NCBI GenBank assembly: GCA_902559305.1
Contig: CACEHK010000001.1
Location: 62,001-126,000 of the forward strand
Direction of reading: 5' to 3'
Length of the DNA: 64,000 nt
DNA from: an uncultured Pelagibacteraceae bacterium
GTDB lineage: Bacteria; Pseudomonadota; Alphaproteobacteria; Pelagibacterales; Pelagibacteraceae
Shown here: one piece after another, positions 18,252 through 27,260 of the stretch
How the letters are laid out: every line of letters begins with the position of its first letter
Position numbering within the stretch: the first letter of the stretch is position 1
Translations under genes and position numbers: made by a program
The notes under the pieces: model-generated
Told to the model about the DNA's origin: nothing
Database searches by the model: none
What the model saw: the letters and a program-made list of their open reading frames with translations, nothing else

Positions 18252-19508
18252 TTATCCTAACTTAATATTTTCAACTCCTATTATTTTATTGTACAGCCAA
18301 TAAAAAACTAGCATTACTGCTAACAGAACTGAACCTAAAGCTGCACATAGACCCCAGTTTAAAGTGGTTTTAAGATGATAAGCAATCCAATTACCTATCA
18401 TTTGTCCATCTTTTCCTCCAACTAATTCTGGAGTTATAAAATATCCAATTGCTATAATGAAAACTAAAAGTCCTCCAGCGCTTATTCCTGGAATAGAATT
18501 TGGCATATAAACTTTCCAAAATGCATGTAAAGGTGATGCTCCTAAATTTAATGCTGCTTTCATATAACTTGGTGAGATAGTTTTCATTACACTATACAAA
18601 GGTAAAACCATAAATGGCAATAAAATTTGGGTCATCACAATAATTGTACCTGTTTCATTATACATTAGCTTCCATCGGTTTTCGTCAGCAATAAGACCTG
18701 CCATCACCATTAAATTATTAAATACTCCTTTTTGCTGAAGAATGATCATCCATGCAACCGTTCTAACCAGTAAAGAAGTCCAAAAAGGCAAAAGAACACA
18801 TATCATTAATAAGTTACTGTATTTTAGTGGGAGTGTTGCAAGCAAATAAGCTATAGGATATCCCAACATCAAAGTAAAAATTGTAACCAGTAGACTTACT
18901 TTAAAGGTTTTAATCCATGTATGAATATAAATTCTTCTATTTTCAGGTTGTGCGATTATTTCTTTATTTGAGTCGTATTTTAAATCAACTGCATTTAGAT
19001 AATAACCAAATGTTGTAGGATCAACCATTTCACCAAGTGCTTTCCAATAAATTGGGTCACCCCATCTTTTGTCTACCGCAATCATTTTATCTTTGTATGG
19101 TCCCTCTTTTATTTTTTTGAATTTTCTTTGCGATTTTTTAATTAAACTTTTCCAACCAGATTTAGAATAGTTCATTCTAGTACTTGCTTTTCCAATTTTA
19201 AATCCTTTAGCCTCTCCAATTTCAAGAAACATTGTTTTGAAAACTTCTTCAGAAGGTAAACCTTTCTTGTCCCATTTTTTATAAACCTCAAATGTTTTTG
19301 GGAAAACTGTATTGATATATCTATCATCAACACTTCTTGAAAGCATGTCTCCAATTGGAATTATAAAAGTAATAAGTATAAATGCTAAAAGAGGTAGCAC
19401 TAAAAGAAATGCACGAATTTTATTAATTCTCTCAGCTTTCTTTAAACTTACTTTTAAAGGTATTCCATCACTTGTAAGAATTGGTCCTGAGATAGTTTCA
19501 CTGCTCAT
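18252..19508 (-). CDS. PotB-like ABC transporter permease with a large periplasmic insertion
   Basis: A 418-residue permease, about 120 residues longer than a typical PotB. The extra length lies between the first hydrophobic segment (about 30-52) and the core. It is a lysine-rich, soluble stretch (about 60-190) that should face the periplasm. The core has the EAA-type loop (AALNLGASPLHAFWKVYMPNSIPG). Longer PotB relatives of this kind are common in alphaproteobacteria. An intrinsic hairpin (19541-19565) separates it from the upstream binding-protein gene. Confidence 0.85.
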   Translation of the reverse strand: MSSETISGPILTSDGIPLKVSLKKAERINKIRAFLLVLPLLAFILITFIIPIGDMLSRSVDDRYINTVFPKTFEVYKKWDKKGLPSEEVFKTMFLEIGEAKGFKIGKASTRMNYSKSGWKSLIKKSQRKFKKIKEGPYKDKMIAVDKRWGDPIYWKALGEMVDPTTFGYYLNAVDLKYDSNKEIIAQPENRRIYIHTWIKTFKVSLLVTIFTLMLGYPIAYLLATLPLKYSNLLMICVLLPFWTSLLVRTVAWMIILQQKGVFNNLMVMAGLIADENRWKLMYNETGTIIVMTQILLPFMVLPLYSVMKTISPSYMKAALNLGASPLHAFWKVYMPNSIPGISAGGLLVFIIAIGYFITPELVGGKDGQMIGNWIAYHLKTTLNWGLCAALGSVLLAVMLVFYWLYNKIIGVENIKLG

Positions 19509-19540
19509 AAAATTTATTGAATCTACTCCAATATAAAAAA

Positions 19541-19565
19541 AAAGGCGAGAACGAATCTCGCCTTT
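19541..19565 (-). terminator. Hairpin terminator between potD-like and potB-like genes
   Basis: A perfect 10-bp stem (AAAGGCGAGA at 19541-19550 with 19556-19565) and a 5-base loop, flanked by A and T runs on both sides, so it would work in either direction. It lies inside the operon, after the binding-protein gene. Confidence 0.88.
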
Positions 19566-19585
19566 TTTTAAATAAAATTAAAGTT

Positions 19586-20641
19586 TTAGTTACCTTTCCA
19601 AACTCCAAATCTTTCAGAAACTTCAGCACCGTTATCTGCCCACCAGAATGGGTCAGCAATAACAGATCTTCTTAATCTCTTAGGAGTATTAGGCATGTGA
19701 GGTAATACATCTACTCCAGTATTGAAATATGGCTCACCTTTTTTGATGATGTCAATACTAGATGATCTCATAGGACCATATGGAATGTATTTTGCTTGAA
19801 GAGCTAAAGACTCAGCAGTTGAAGCATGTTTTACAAACTCTCTTGCTTCAGCTTCATTTTTAGTTCCTTTTATAACAACAAGATATTCTTGCTCAAGAAC
19901 CTGTCCATCCCAGATGTAATTAAACTTTTTACCATCTTGTAAAATAGCAGCACCAATTCTTCCGTTGTATGCAAGTGACATAACAACTTCTCCAGATGAT
20001 ACTAATTCAAGTGGCTTAGAACCAGCAGACCAGAATACAACATGATCTTTAATTGTATCTAATTTTGCAAAAGCTCTATCGATTCCACCTTCAGAACTCA
20101 TTTCCTTATAAACGTTTTTAGGTTTTACACCGTCAGCAACTAATGCCATTTCGATTAAAGCATTTGCCCAAGTGTGAATTCCTCTTTTTCCAGGAAATTT
20201 TTTAACATCAAAGAAATCTTTGATTGTTTTTGGTTTTTTTCCAGGAAACGCAGCTGGATCATAAAAAGCAACATAAGACCAGAAAATCTGTGGTGATATA
20301 CACTCAGATACTGGTTTTACAACCATGTCATCAATAAAGTGACTTTGGTCAACTTTTAAAAATAATCCTTCGTCGCAACCAGTGATAGCTTGGTCAGGAA
20401 GTACGTCTACAACATCCCAAGTTACGTTGTTTGCCTCTACTTGAGCTTTGATTTCTCCAAGACCACCGTTATAGTTTTCAACAGTAACTCCAGAACCTTT
20501 GCTCCAAGTATCTATATAAGCTTTCTGTTGGCTGGCTGTATAAGCTCCACCCCATGAAACGAAAGTAATATCTGCAGTTGCAGATCCAACGAACGCCATA
20601 GAGATTAAACCAAGGAAAGCTGCTTTGATTGTTTTTCTCAT
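19586..20641 (-). CDS. PotD-like periplasmic binding protein
   Basis: Family-1-type solute-binding protein of 351 residues with a clear signal peptide (about 1-23, ending SATA) and the mature start ITFVSWGGAYT typical of PotD/PotF relatives. It delivers a polyamine or related cation to the adjacent permeases. A good ribosome-binding site (AAAGGGG) precedes the ATG. It is the third gene of the eutA-doeA-potA-potD-potB-potC order. The real ligand could be a compound handled by the DoeA-like enzyme, not a polyamine. Confidence 0.85.
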   Translation of the reverse strand: MRKTIKAAFLGLISMAFVGSATADITFVSWGGAYTASQQKAYIDTWSKGSGVTVENYNGGLGEIKAQVEANNVTWDVVDVLPDQAITGCDEGLFLKVDQSHFIDDMVVKPVSECISPQIFWSYVAFYDPAAFPGKKPKTIKDFFDVKKFPGKRGIHTWANALIEMALVADGVKPKNVYKEMSSEGGIDRAFAKLDTIKDHVVFWSAGSKPLELVSSGEVVMSLAYNGRIGAAILQDGKKFNYIWDGQVLEQEYLVVIKGTKNEAEAREFVKHASTAESLALQAKYIPYGPMRSSSIDIIKKGEPYFNTGVDVLPHMPNTPKRLRRSVIADPFWWADNGAEVSERFGVWKGN

Positions 20642-20754
20642 TATTTTCCCCTTTAAATTAAATTTAATTTAAGTTTTTATAATTAAAGTAAAACATATTG
20701 AGATATAGAGATCAAAGAGTTTTTTTAAGATAAAAATGTTGATTTTATTTATAT

Positions 20755-21855
20755 TTAAGCCTTAAAATCTAAAGCTCTAGTATCTTCAGCCTTCCAGGAT
20801 AATTTGACAGAGGCTCCTTCTTTTAAATCGGAATGATCTGAAGAATTAGGAATTTTTACTATAAATTGATTATTTCCACATACATTAACTCTAGTTCTAA
20901 CATGGTCTCCTAAATAAATTAATTCTTCTACTTTAGCATCAAAACTATTTTCATAATTACCTTTTTCAGCATTAACCCATACTCTTTCAGGTCTTAAAGA
21001 TAATAATGATGAATCGCCAACTGAATTAACATTAATTTTTAATGAAACTATTTCATCACCATTATCTGTAACAACTACACAGTTTTTTCCATTTACAGAT
21101 TTTACTTTACCTCTTATCTGATTATTCTCACCTATAAACTGTGCAACAAAAGAATTGTCTGGTTTTTCATAAAGAACATCGGGTGTAGAAATTTGTTGAA
21201 TTTTTCCATCATTAAATACTGCAATTCTATTAGACATCGTTAAAGCTTCACTTTGATCATGTGTAACGTAGACAACAGTGATACCAATGTTTTCATGTAT
21301 ATGTTTAATCTCATACTGCATTTGTTCTCTAAGTTTTTTATCAAGTGCACCTAGTGGCTCATCCATTAAAACTAACCTCGGTTCAAAAACCAAAGCTCTT
21401 GCTAATGCAACACGTTGTTGTTGTCCTCCTGACAATTGCATAGGCATTCTTGTTCCAAAATCTTGAAGTTCTACCATTGATAGTGCTTTATGAACTTTTT
21501 CATCAATCTCCGCCTTTGGCAATTTTCTAACCTCTAAAGGAAAAGCTAAATTTTCATTTACTGTCATGTGAGGAAACAATGCATAGTTTTGAAAAACCAT
21601 TCCGATTCCTCTTTTGTATGGTGGGATTGAACTTATGGGTTCACCCTCTAAATATATTTCTCCACTTGTTGGTGTCTCAAAACCTGCCAACATCATTAAT
21701 GTTGTTGTTTTTCCTGAACCTGAAGGTCCAAGCATCGTTAAAAATTCTCCTTGGGGAATATCCAAATTTAATCCTTTGACAACCAAAACTTCACCATCGT
21801 AACTTTTATCTACATTTTCGAACTTCACGAAACTATCTTTTTGAGGCATGCGCAT
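20755..21855 (-). CDS. PotA-like ABC transporter ATPase
   Basis: ATPase subunit, 366 residues: Walker [10 protein letters not shown] (about 44-52), Q-loop GMVFQNYALFPHMT, signature LSGGQQQR, Walker B LVLMDEP, H-loop YVTHDQ. A C-terminal TOBE domain (about 280-360) is typical of PotA/MalK-type ATPases. It follows the DoeA-like gene by 35 bases and precedes the PotD-like gene by 113 bases. An ATG two codons downstream of the first (21849) is an equally good start. Confidence 0.88.
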   Translation of the reverse strand: MRMPQKDSFVKFENVDKSYDGEVLVVKGLNLDIPQGEFLTMLGPSGSGKTTTLMMLAGFETPTSGEIYLEGEPISSIPPYKRGIGMVFQNYALFPHMTVNENLAFPLEVRKLPKAEIDEKVHKALSMVELQDFGTRMPMQLSGGQQQRVALARALVFEPRLVLMDEPLGALDKKLREQMQYEIKHIHENIGITVVYVTHDQSEALTMSNRIAVFNDGKIQQISTPDVLYEKPDNSFVAQFIGENNQIRGKVKSVNGKNCVVVTDNGDEIVSLKINVNSVGDSSLLSLRPERVWVNAEKGNYENSFDAKVEELIYLGDHVRTRVNVCGNNQFIVKIPNSSDHSDLKEGASVKLSWKAEDTRALDFKA

Positions 21856-21890
21856 TTAAAACATTAGATAAAGCTTAATTCAAGGATTAA

Positions 21891-23060
21891 TTAACCTTTA
21901 ATATGAAGGTCACCAGGAAATTTATAAAAGTTCTCAGCTCCATTTTCAGATACTCTAATTGATTCACTACTTTCAACTCCCCACTCTCCAAATTGCATAA
22001 CAGCAATCATATGAAAACACACATTTTTCTGTAAAATAGTTTTATCTCCTTTTTGAATATTAAGTGTGTGCTCTCCCCAATCAGGAGGGTAACCAATGCC
22101 TATTGAATAACCTGTTCTAGATTTTTTTTCTATTCCATATTTGTCTAAAACTTTCCAAAAAGCTTGTGCTACATCGTTTGCTGTATTACCTGGTTTTGTT
22201 GCATCAATGCCTGCTTGGAGTGCCTCTCTTGTTCTTTTCATTGTATCTATTTTTTTTTGATCTGGTTTTCCAAGCAAAACAGTTCTCGCCATCGGGCAGT
22301 GGTACTTTTTATATACGCCAGATATTTCAATAATTGATGCTTCTCCATTTACAAATTTATCATCTGTCCAAGATAAATGTGAGGCAGAAGTTCCTTTTCC
22401 AGTTGGTATTAAAGGTACAATAGATGAATAGTCACCACCATATTCTTTTGTTCCACTTATTAAAGTTGAATATATCTTCGCAACTGCATCACACTGTCTT
22501 ACTCCAGGATTAATTGCTTCAAAAGCGGTTTTCATTCCTAGTTGAGTGATCTGAGATGCTATTTTCATATACTTTATTTCATTCTCGGATTTAACTAGTC
22601 TCACCCAGTTAACTAATCTTTCACAATCTTTAATTTTAGAATTTGGTAAACCTTGTTTTAGTTTTTCATGAGAGTAAGCGGTAAAATAATGACTATCCAT
22701 CTCTACACCTATAGAGAGCTTGTCCCATTTTCTTTCTTTTATAAATTCTACCAATCTATCGTAAGGATGTACTGGCCAAACATGAATATATTTTTCATCA
22801 TAAATAATAATATTCTCATCTTTTAAGTAGGTTTTTATGTAGGCTCCACCTGCATCTTGTGCTCTTACAAAACACAAAGGTTCATCGGCATTAACATGAA
22901 CTATAACGCACTGGGCATAATAAAATGACCAGGCATCATATCCTGTTAGATAATTCATATTATTAGTATCTTGAGAAATTAATAAATCAATACCTTTATC
23001 TTGCATTGATTTCTGAACTTTCTTAAGTCTTTGTTTGTATTCTTCTTTTGAAAATAACAT
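21891..23060 (-). CDS. doeA: DoeA/EutD-like ectoine hydrolase (M24 creatinase fold)
   Basis: A 389-residue M24-fold protein. Segments such as NYLTGYDAWSFY (about 53-64), GVEMDSHYF and RTGYSIGIGYPPDWGE (C-terminal third) match ectoine hydrolase DoeA/EutD, which opens ectoine to N-acetyl-diaminobutyrate. The two aspartates that bind metal in aminopeptidase P are replaced (IIEISG...YHCPMART). This argues for the metal-free creatinase/DoeA mechanism and against a peptidase. It follows the EutA-like gene by 2 bases, the usual ectoine partner. Creatinase-like activity is the main alternative. Confidence 0.8.
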   Translation of the reverse strand: MLFSKEEYKQRLKKVQKSMQDKGIDLLISQDTNNMNYLTGYDAWSFYYAQCVIVHVNADEPLCFVRAQDAGGAYIKTYLKDENIIIYDEKYIHVWPVHPYDRLVEFIKERKWDKLSIGVEMDSHYFTAYSHEKLKQGLPNSKIKDCERLVNWVRLVKSENEIKYMKIASQITQLGMKTAFEAINPGVRQCDAVAKIYSTLISGTKEYGGDYSSIVPLIPTGKGTSASHLSWTDDKFVNGEASIIEISGVYKKYHCPMARTVLLGKPDQKKIDTMKRTREALQAGIDATKPGNTANDVAQAFWKVLDKYGIEKKSRTGYSIGIGYPPDWGEHTLNIQKGDKTILQKNVCFHMIAVMQFGEWGVESSESIRVSENGAENFYKFPGDLHIKG

Positions 23061-23062
23061 TA

Positions 23063-23809
23063 TTAATTACTCCAAAATAATTTTCCAAAACCATTAACTT
23101 GTTCTGTTTTCTTGATATTTTGTAAAGTGTCCCAAATTAAAACTTGGTTACTTGACAAAACTATTTTATTTAATTTTTTTTCTAATTTATCAACAATATT
23201 TAAAGCTGGTAAATTGGTACAAGAAAGAAAAACAGCTTCAGCATCTCCTAAATCCATCTTTGTAATAACTTCAAATAAATAATCAGGATCAATTTTTGCA
23301 ATATCATTATCATACGAAATATCAAAATATGAATTTGATGTAATAATAAAATTTTCTTTTTTAAAATATTCTACTACGTCATTATTTAATTTTTTTGAAT
23401 AAGGTGTAAAAATTGATACTTTTTTAACATGCATTTTTCTAAGTGCGTTAACAGCAGCGGAACTTGGAGTTACAACTTTTGCATCTGGTTTTGCTAAATT
23501 AATTTTGTTTTTAATTGAATCATACCCTGATGCAATCGTTCCCGAGGTGCATCCATAAACAACACAATCTAATTTTTCATCAGGAAGTATATCTTTTGAA
23601 ACTTCTGTTACAGTTTCGGCCATTTTAATTAAATTTTCTTTTGTTAAAGGATAATAACTACGAATTCGATTTACAAATAGATCAATATTCATGTTTTCGA
23701 TGATCTGTTTAAAATCTTTTTCAATCATAAAATCGGTTGAGAGCGCTATTAATCCTATTTTAGAATTAATTCCTGAGTTGAATTTAGGATCTACTTTTAT
23801 TGAATTCAT
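23063..23809 (-). CDS. eutA: EutA-like ectoine-utilisation protein (Asp/Glu racemase superfamily)
   Basis: A 248-residue protein of the arylmalonate decarboxylase/maleate isomerase superfamily. The two catalytic cysteines are present, in YGCTSGT (Cys 87) and LSCTNLP (Cys 197). RIRSYYPLTKENL, VTPSSAA, TPYS and SSNQVLIWD all resemble EutA of the eut (ectoine utilisation) operons, which is thought to act together with EutB/EutC on ectoine or hydroxyectoine isomers. It is the first gene of the long minus-strand operon. EutB, EutC and EutE/DoeB are not in the window. Confidence 0.78.
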   Translation of the reverse strand: MNSIKVDPKFNSGINSKIGLIALSTDFMIEKDFKQIIENMNIDLFVNRIRSYYPLTKENLIKMAETVTEVSKDILPDEKLDCVVYGCTSGTIASGYDSIKNKINLAKPDAKVVTPSSAAVNALRKMHVKKVSIFTPYSKKLNNDVVEYFKKENFIITSNSYFDISYDNDIAKIDPDYLFEVITKMDLGDAEAVFLSCTNLPALNIVDKLEKKLNKIVLSSNQVLIWDTLQNIKKTEQVNGFGKLFWSN

Positions 23810-23894
23810 TTAATATCTTACAATATAGAATAAAAAATGAACATATATTTAATAGAGCTGTTGACAATTTCGTAAACTCAAATAGATTTTGTGC

Positions 23895-24161
23895 ATGCTT
23901 AAAAAAATTGCTTTAATTATTACTTTTACTTTTTTTGTTTCGTCTCAAGCACAATCTAATAGCTGCCCAGTTTTATATCCTGAATTAATGGAAATGATTG
24001 AAAATAGTACCTTACCTCAAGAAAAAATTGATGAGGCCAAAGCATTAATTGAAAAAGGATGGGCATTACATAAAGAGCTAGAGGATACGCCTGATGATAG
24101 CAGACATTACGATGCTTTGGAATTATTATTTCAAGCTTTAGATATTCTTGAAGCTACATAA
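23895..24161 (+). CDS. Small secreted protein, 88 aa, unknown
   Basis: No family recognised. The ATG at 23895 gives a cleavable-looking signal peptide (MLKKIALIITFTFF, ending about residue 21). A short, acidic, helical mature part of about 65 residues follows, with a single cysteine near its start. An in-frame TTG two codons upstream is less likely. It is divergent from the EutA-like gene across an 85-base gap that must hold both promoters. It lies 66 bases before a dehydrogenase gene. Confidence 0.7.
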   Translation: MLKKIALIITFTFFVSSQAQSNSCPVLYPELMEMIENSTLPQEKIDEAKALIEKGWALHKELEDTPDDSRHYDALELLFQALDILEAT

Positions 24162-24227
24162 TAAAACAAACTATCATAAATCAAAAAATTAAATTAGTAT
24201 CAAATTATCTTTTGCAAAAAAAAATTA

Positions 24228-25169
24228 ATGAAAATTGGATTCATAGGTCTTGGCAATGTTGGTGGGAAATTAGCAGGTAGTTTGCTAAGAAATAAATTTG
24301 ACCTAAACGTAATTGATTTAGATAAAAAATTAACAAACAAATTTAAAAGCAAAGGTGCAAAAGTTAAAAATTCTCCTAAGCAACTTGCTGAAGAAACTGA
24401 TTTAATAATAACTTGTTTGCCCTCTCCAAAAGTATCTGCTGATGTAATGGAGTCAGCCGATGGAATAATTAATGGACTTTCAAAAAATAAAATATGGTTA
24501 GAAATGAGTACAACTGATGAAAATGAAGTTAAAAGATTGGGTAAATTAGTTATAGATAAAAAAGCTATACCTCTTGATGCACCAGTAAGTGGAGGTTGCC
24601 ATAGAGCTGAAACTGGAAATATTGCTATATTTGTTGGTGGAGAAAGATCAGGCTTTGAAAAAGTTTTACCGGTTTTAACAGCTATGGGAAAAAAAATTCT
24701 TCATACAGGAAAACTCGGTTCTGCATCAGTATTAAAGGTAATTACCAATTATTTAGCATCCGTGCATTTGGCTGCACTTGGTGAGGCGTGGACAATTGCA
24801 AAAAAGTCTAACTTAGATTTAAAAAAAACCTACAAAGGTATTGCTGTGTCATCTGGAAATTCTTTTGTTCATGAAACTGAAAGTCAAGTAATCTTAAATG
24901 GTTCGTACAATATTAATTTTACAATGGACTTAGTAAAAAAAGATATGAATCTTTTTAACGATCTTTCAAAAAAATTAAACACAGATTTGGAAATATCACC
25001 ATTTATATTAAATATCTTTAAAGATGCTGAAAAAAAATTTGGGTCAAGAGCTTGGTCATCAATGGTGGTAAAAAGATTTGAGGACAAATATAATATTGAT
25101 TTTAGAGCTATAGGCTTCCCGGAAGAGTTAATTGATAATGAGCCAGAGGAAAAAGGGTTTGAAATATAA
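24228..25169 (+). CDS. 3-hydroxyisobutyrate-dehydrogenase-like oxidoreductase
   Basis: Beta-hydroxyacid dehydrogenase family, 313 residues. N-terminal NAD-binding motif GFIGLGNVGG (about 4-13), substrate-binding DAPVSGG (about 122-128) and the catalytic-lysine region KVITNYLAS (Lys about 171) are present. Such enzymes oxidise 3-hydroxyisobutyrate, tartronate semialdehyde (in reverse) or related acids. It is 2 bases before an aldehyde dehydrogenase, so an alcohol to aldehyde to acid sequence is plausible. Glyoxylate from the ureide pathway could feed tartronate semialdehyde, but that link is speculative. Confidence 0.85.
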   Translation: MKIGFIGLGNVGGKLAGSLLRNKFDLNVIDLDKKLTNKFKSKGAKVKNSPKQLAEETDLIITCLPSPKVSADVMESADGIINGLSKNKIWLEMSTTDENEVKRLGKLVIDKKAIPLDAPVSGGCHRAETGNIAIFVGGERSGFEKVLPVLTAMGKKILHTGKLGSASVLKVITNYLASVHLAALGEAWTIAKKSNLDLKKTYKGIAVSSGNSFVHETESQVILNGSYNINFTMDLVKKDMNLFNDLSKKLNTDLEISPFILNIFKDAEKKFGSRAWSSMVVKRFEDKYNIDFRAIGFPEELIDNEPEEKGFEI

Positions 25170-25171
25170 AA

Positions 25172-26602
25172 ATGTTAGATAAAAGAAAATTTTATATTAA
25201 TGGTAAATGGATAGAGCCCACAAAAAAAAATGATTATGAAGTAATTAATCCATCTAATGAAGAAACATTTGCTATAATTTCTTTAGGGTCTAAAGAAGAT
25301 GTTGACTTGGCAGTCAATGCCTCAAGGAATGCTTTTCAATCTTGGAAAGATACTATTAAAGAAGAAAGAATTAAATTATTAGAAAATTTATTATTAATTT
25401 ATAAAAAAAGATATGCCGAAATGACCGAAGCAATTTCTAAAGAGATGGGAGCTCCAATTGATTGGTCATCAAATGTTCAAACTGCTTCAGGCCAAGCACA
25501 CCTAGAAGATTTTATAATCAGATTAAAAGATTTTAAATTTGATGAACAATTTGATACGAAATCAAATAATCATATATTTTATGAACCTATTGGAGTTTGC
25601 GGATTAATTACTCCCTGGAACTGGCCAATTAATCAAATTGCACTTAAAGTAATACCTGCTTTAGCTACTGGCTGTACAATGATACTTAAACCATCTGAAA
25701 TAGCTCCTATCTCGGCAATGTTGTTTTCAGAAATGATTGATGAAGCTGGTTTTCCACCAGGTGTTTTTAATTTAGTAAATGGAGATGGAGATGGAGTTGG
25801 AACTTATGTCTCTGGCCATCCTGACATTGACATGGTTTCTTTTACCGGATCAACAAGAGCAGGGAAATTAATTACAAAAAATGCGGCCAATACAATTAAA
25901 AGAGTTTGCCTAGAACTGGGTGGCAAAGGTGGAAATATTGTATTTGCAGACTCTTATGCTAACGCGGTTAGAGATGGAATAAGAAATGTAATGAGTAATT
26001 CTGGGCAGTCTTGTGACGCTCCAACAAGAATGCTTGTCGAAAGATCTATATACGAAAGAGCTGTAAAAGAGGCAGTTGATGAAGCTAATAAGATTAAAGT
26101 GGATGTTGCATCAAAAAAAGGAGATCATATAGGGCCAGTAGTATCGAAGGTTCAGTACGATAAAATTATAAATCTTATTAAAGATGGTATTAATGAAGGT
26201 GCAAAATTAGCAGCGGGAGGCCCTGAGATGCCAAACGGTTTAAATAAGGGATATTTTATTAAGCCAACTATATTCACTGAAGTTACTAATGATATGCAAA
26301 TAGCAAAAAAGGAAATTTTTGGACCAGTTCTATCTATAATTCCATTTGAATCTGAAGAAGAGGCAATTAATGTTACTAATGAAACAGAATATGGACTTGG
26401 AAACTACCTTCAAACTGAAGATAAAGAAAAAGCAAAACGAGTATCAAAAAAACTTAGATCAGGAATCGTCTATATTAATGGAAATTCACCAGATTCTGGA
26501 ACTCCATTTGGCGGATACAAACAATCTGGAAATGGGCGTGAAGGAGGTTTGTGGGGATTAGAAGAATATCTAGAGGTAAAAACAATAACTGGCTGGAAAT
26601 AA
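25172..26602 (+). CDS. NAD(P)-dependent aldehyde dehydrogenase (paralogue)
   Basis: Full-length ALDH of 476 residues: ITPWNWP (about 146-152), LELGGKG (Glu about 248) and SGQSCDAPTR (nucleophilic Cys about 281). Its sequence parallels the gene at 7670-9103 throughout, so the two are paralogues with probably different substrates. Here it is coupled (2-base gap) to the hydroxyacid dehydrogenase. Possible substrates are methylmalonate semialdehyde-like or polyamine-derived aldehydes. The CoA-dependent class is unlikely, given its relation to the non-acylating group. Confidence 0.9.
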   Translation: MLDKRKFYINGKWIEPTKKNDYEVINPSNEETFAIISLGSKEDVDLAVNASRNAFQSWKDTIKEERIKLLENLLLIYKKRYAEMTEAISKEMGAPIDWSSNVQTASGQAHLEDFIIRLKDFKFDEQFDTKSNNHIFYEPIGVCGLITPWNWPINQIALKVIPALATGCTMILKPSEIAPISAMLFSEMIDEAGFPPGVFNLVNGDGDGVGTYVSGHPDIDMVSFTGSTRAGKLITKNAANTIKRVCLELGGKGGNIVFADSYANAVRDGIRNVMSNSGQSCDAPTRMLVERSIYERAVKEAVDEANKIKVDVASKKGDHIGPVVSKVQYDKIINLIKDGINEGAKLAAGGPEMPNGLNKGYFIKPTIFTEVTNDMQIAKKEIFGPVLSIIPFESEEEAINVTNETEYGLGNYLQTEDKEKAKRVSKKLRSGIVYINGNSPDSGTPFGGYKQSGNGREGGLWGLEEYLEVKTITGWK

Positions 26603-26611
26603 TAATTGTCA

Positions 26612-27259
26612 ATGGTACGTTTATTAATCCATAGAGGGATTGTAAGTAAAAAATACAAAGAAAACCTTCTTAATTCTTTCAAAAAATCATTTAAAAAAGG
26701 TTATGGAATTGAAACAGATATACATGCAACAAAAGATAATGAATTTATATGTTTTCATGATTTTACTTTAAATAGAATTTTTAGAAATAAAGAAAGTGTA
26801 AAAAATTTAGATTATTCTAAAATTAAAGAAATCAGCACACAAAATAAAAAACCTATTCCATTATTAAAAGATTTACTAAAGATTTCAGAAAATAAATTTC
26901 CTTTATTTATTGAAATAAAGCCTATTTTATCAAAAGAACTTTTAAAAAAATTGATAAAGGAAACATCAAAATATTCAAAATGTGTATTTATTTCTTTCAA
27001 ACATAAAAATATTTATAATTTACTTAAAATAAAAAGTAATATTAAAGTAGGATTATCTTTTTCTAATTTAACAAGTGCTAAAATAATCGTTAAAAAATCA
27101 ACAAATAAAAATATTGATTATTTGATATTAGATAAGTTTTTTTTAAATAATATATCTGTAAAAAATTTGAAGACCAAAAAATATTATTATACAATTAAAA
27201 CTAAATTGGAATTTAAAAAATATCGTAAAGAAAACAATCTAATAATTGAAAATTTATAA
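26612..27259 (+). CDS. Glycerophosphodiester phosphodiesterase family protein
   Basis: A 215-residue compact GDPD (UgpQ-like) protein hydrolysing glycerophosphodiesters to glycerol-3-phosphate and an alcohol such as choline or ethanolamine. Motifs: LIHRG (His 7, Arg 8), IETDIH (Glu 34, Asp 36), FHD (His 49) and FIEIKP. It is shorter than average (about 240) and very lysine rich. A TTG at 26606 is in frame, but the ATG at 26612 places the HRG motif where the family has it. It abuts the convergent dioxygenase gene (1 base between stops). Choline release would suit the betaine genes next door. Confidence 0.8.
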   Translation: MVRLLIHRGIVSKKYKENLLNSFKKSFKKGYGIETDIHATKDNEFICFHDFTLNRIFRNKESVKNLDYSKIKEISTQNKKPIPLLKDLLKISENKFPLFIEIKPILSKELLKKLIKETSKYSKCVFISFKHKNIYNLLKIKSNIKVGLSFSNLTSAKIIVKKSTNKNIDYLILDKFFLNNISVKNLKTKKYYYTIKTKLEFKKYRKENNLIIENL

Positions 27260-27260
27260 A

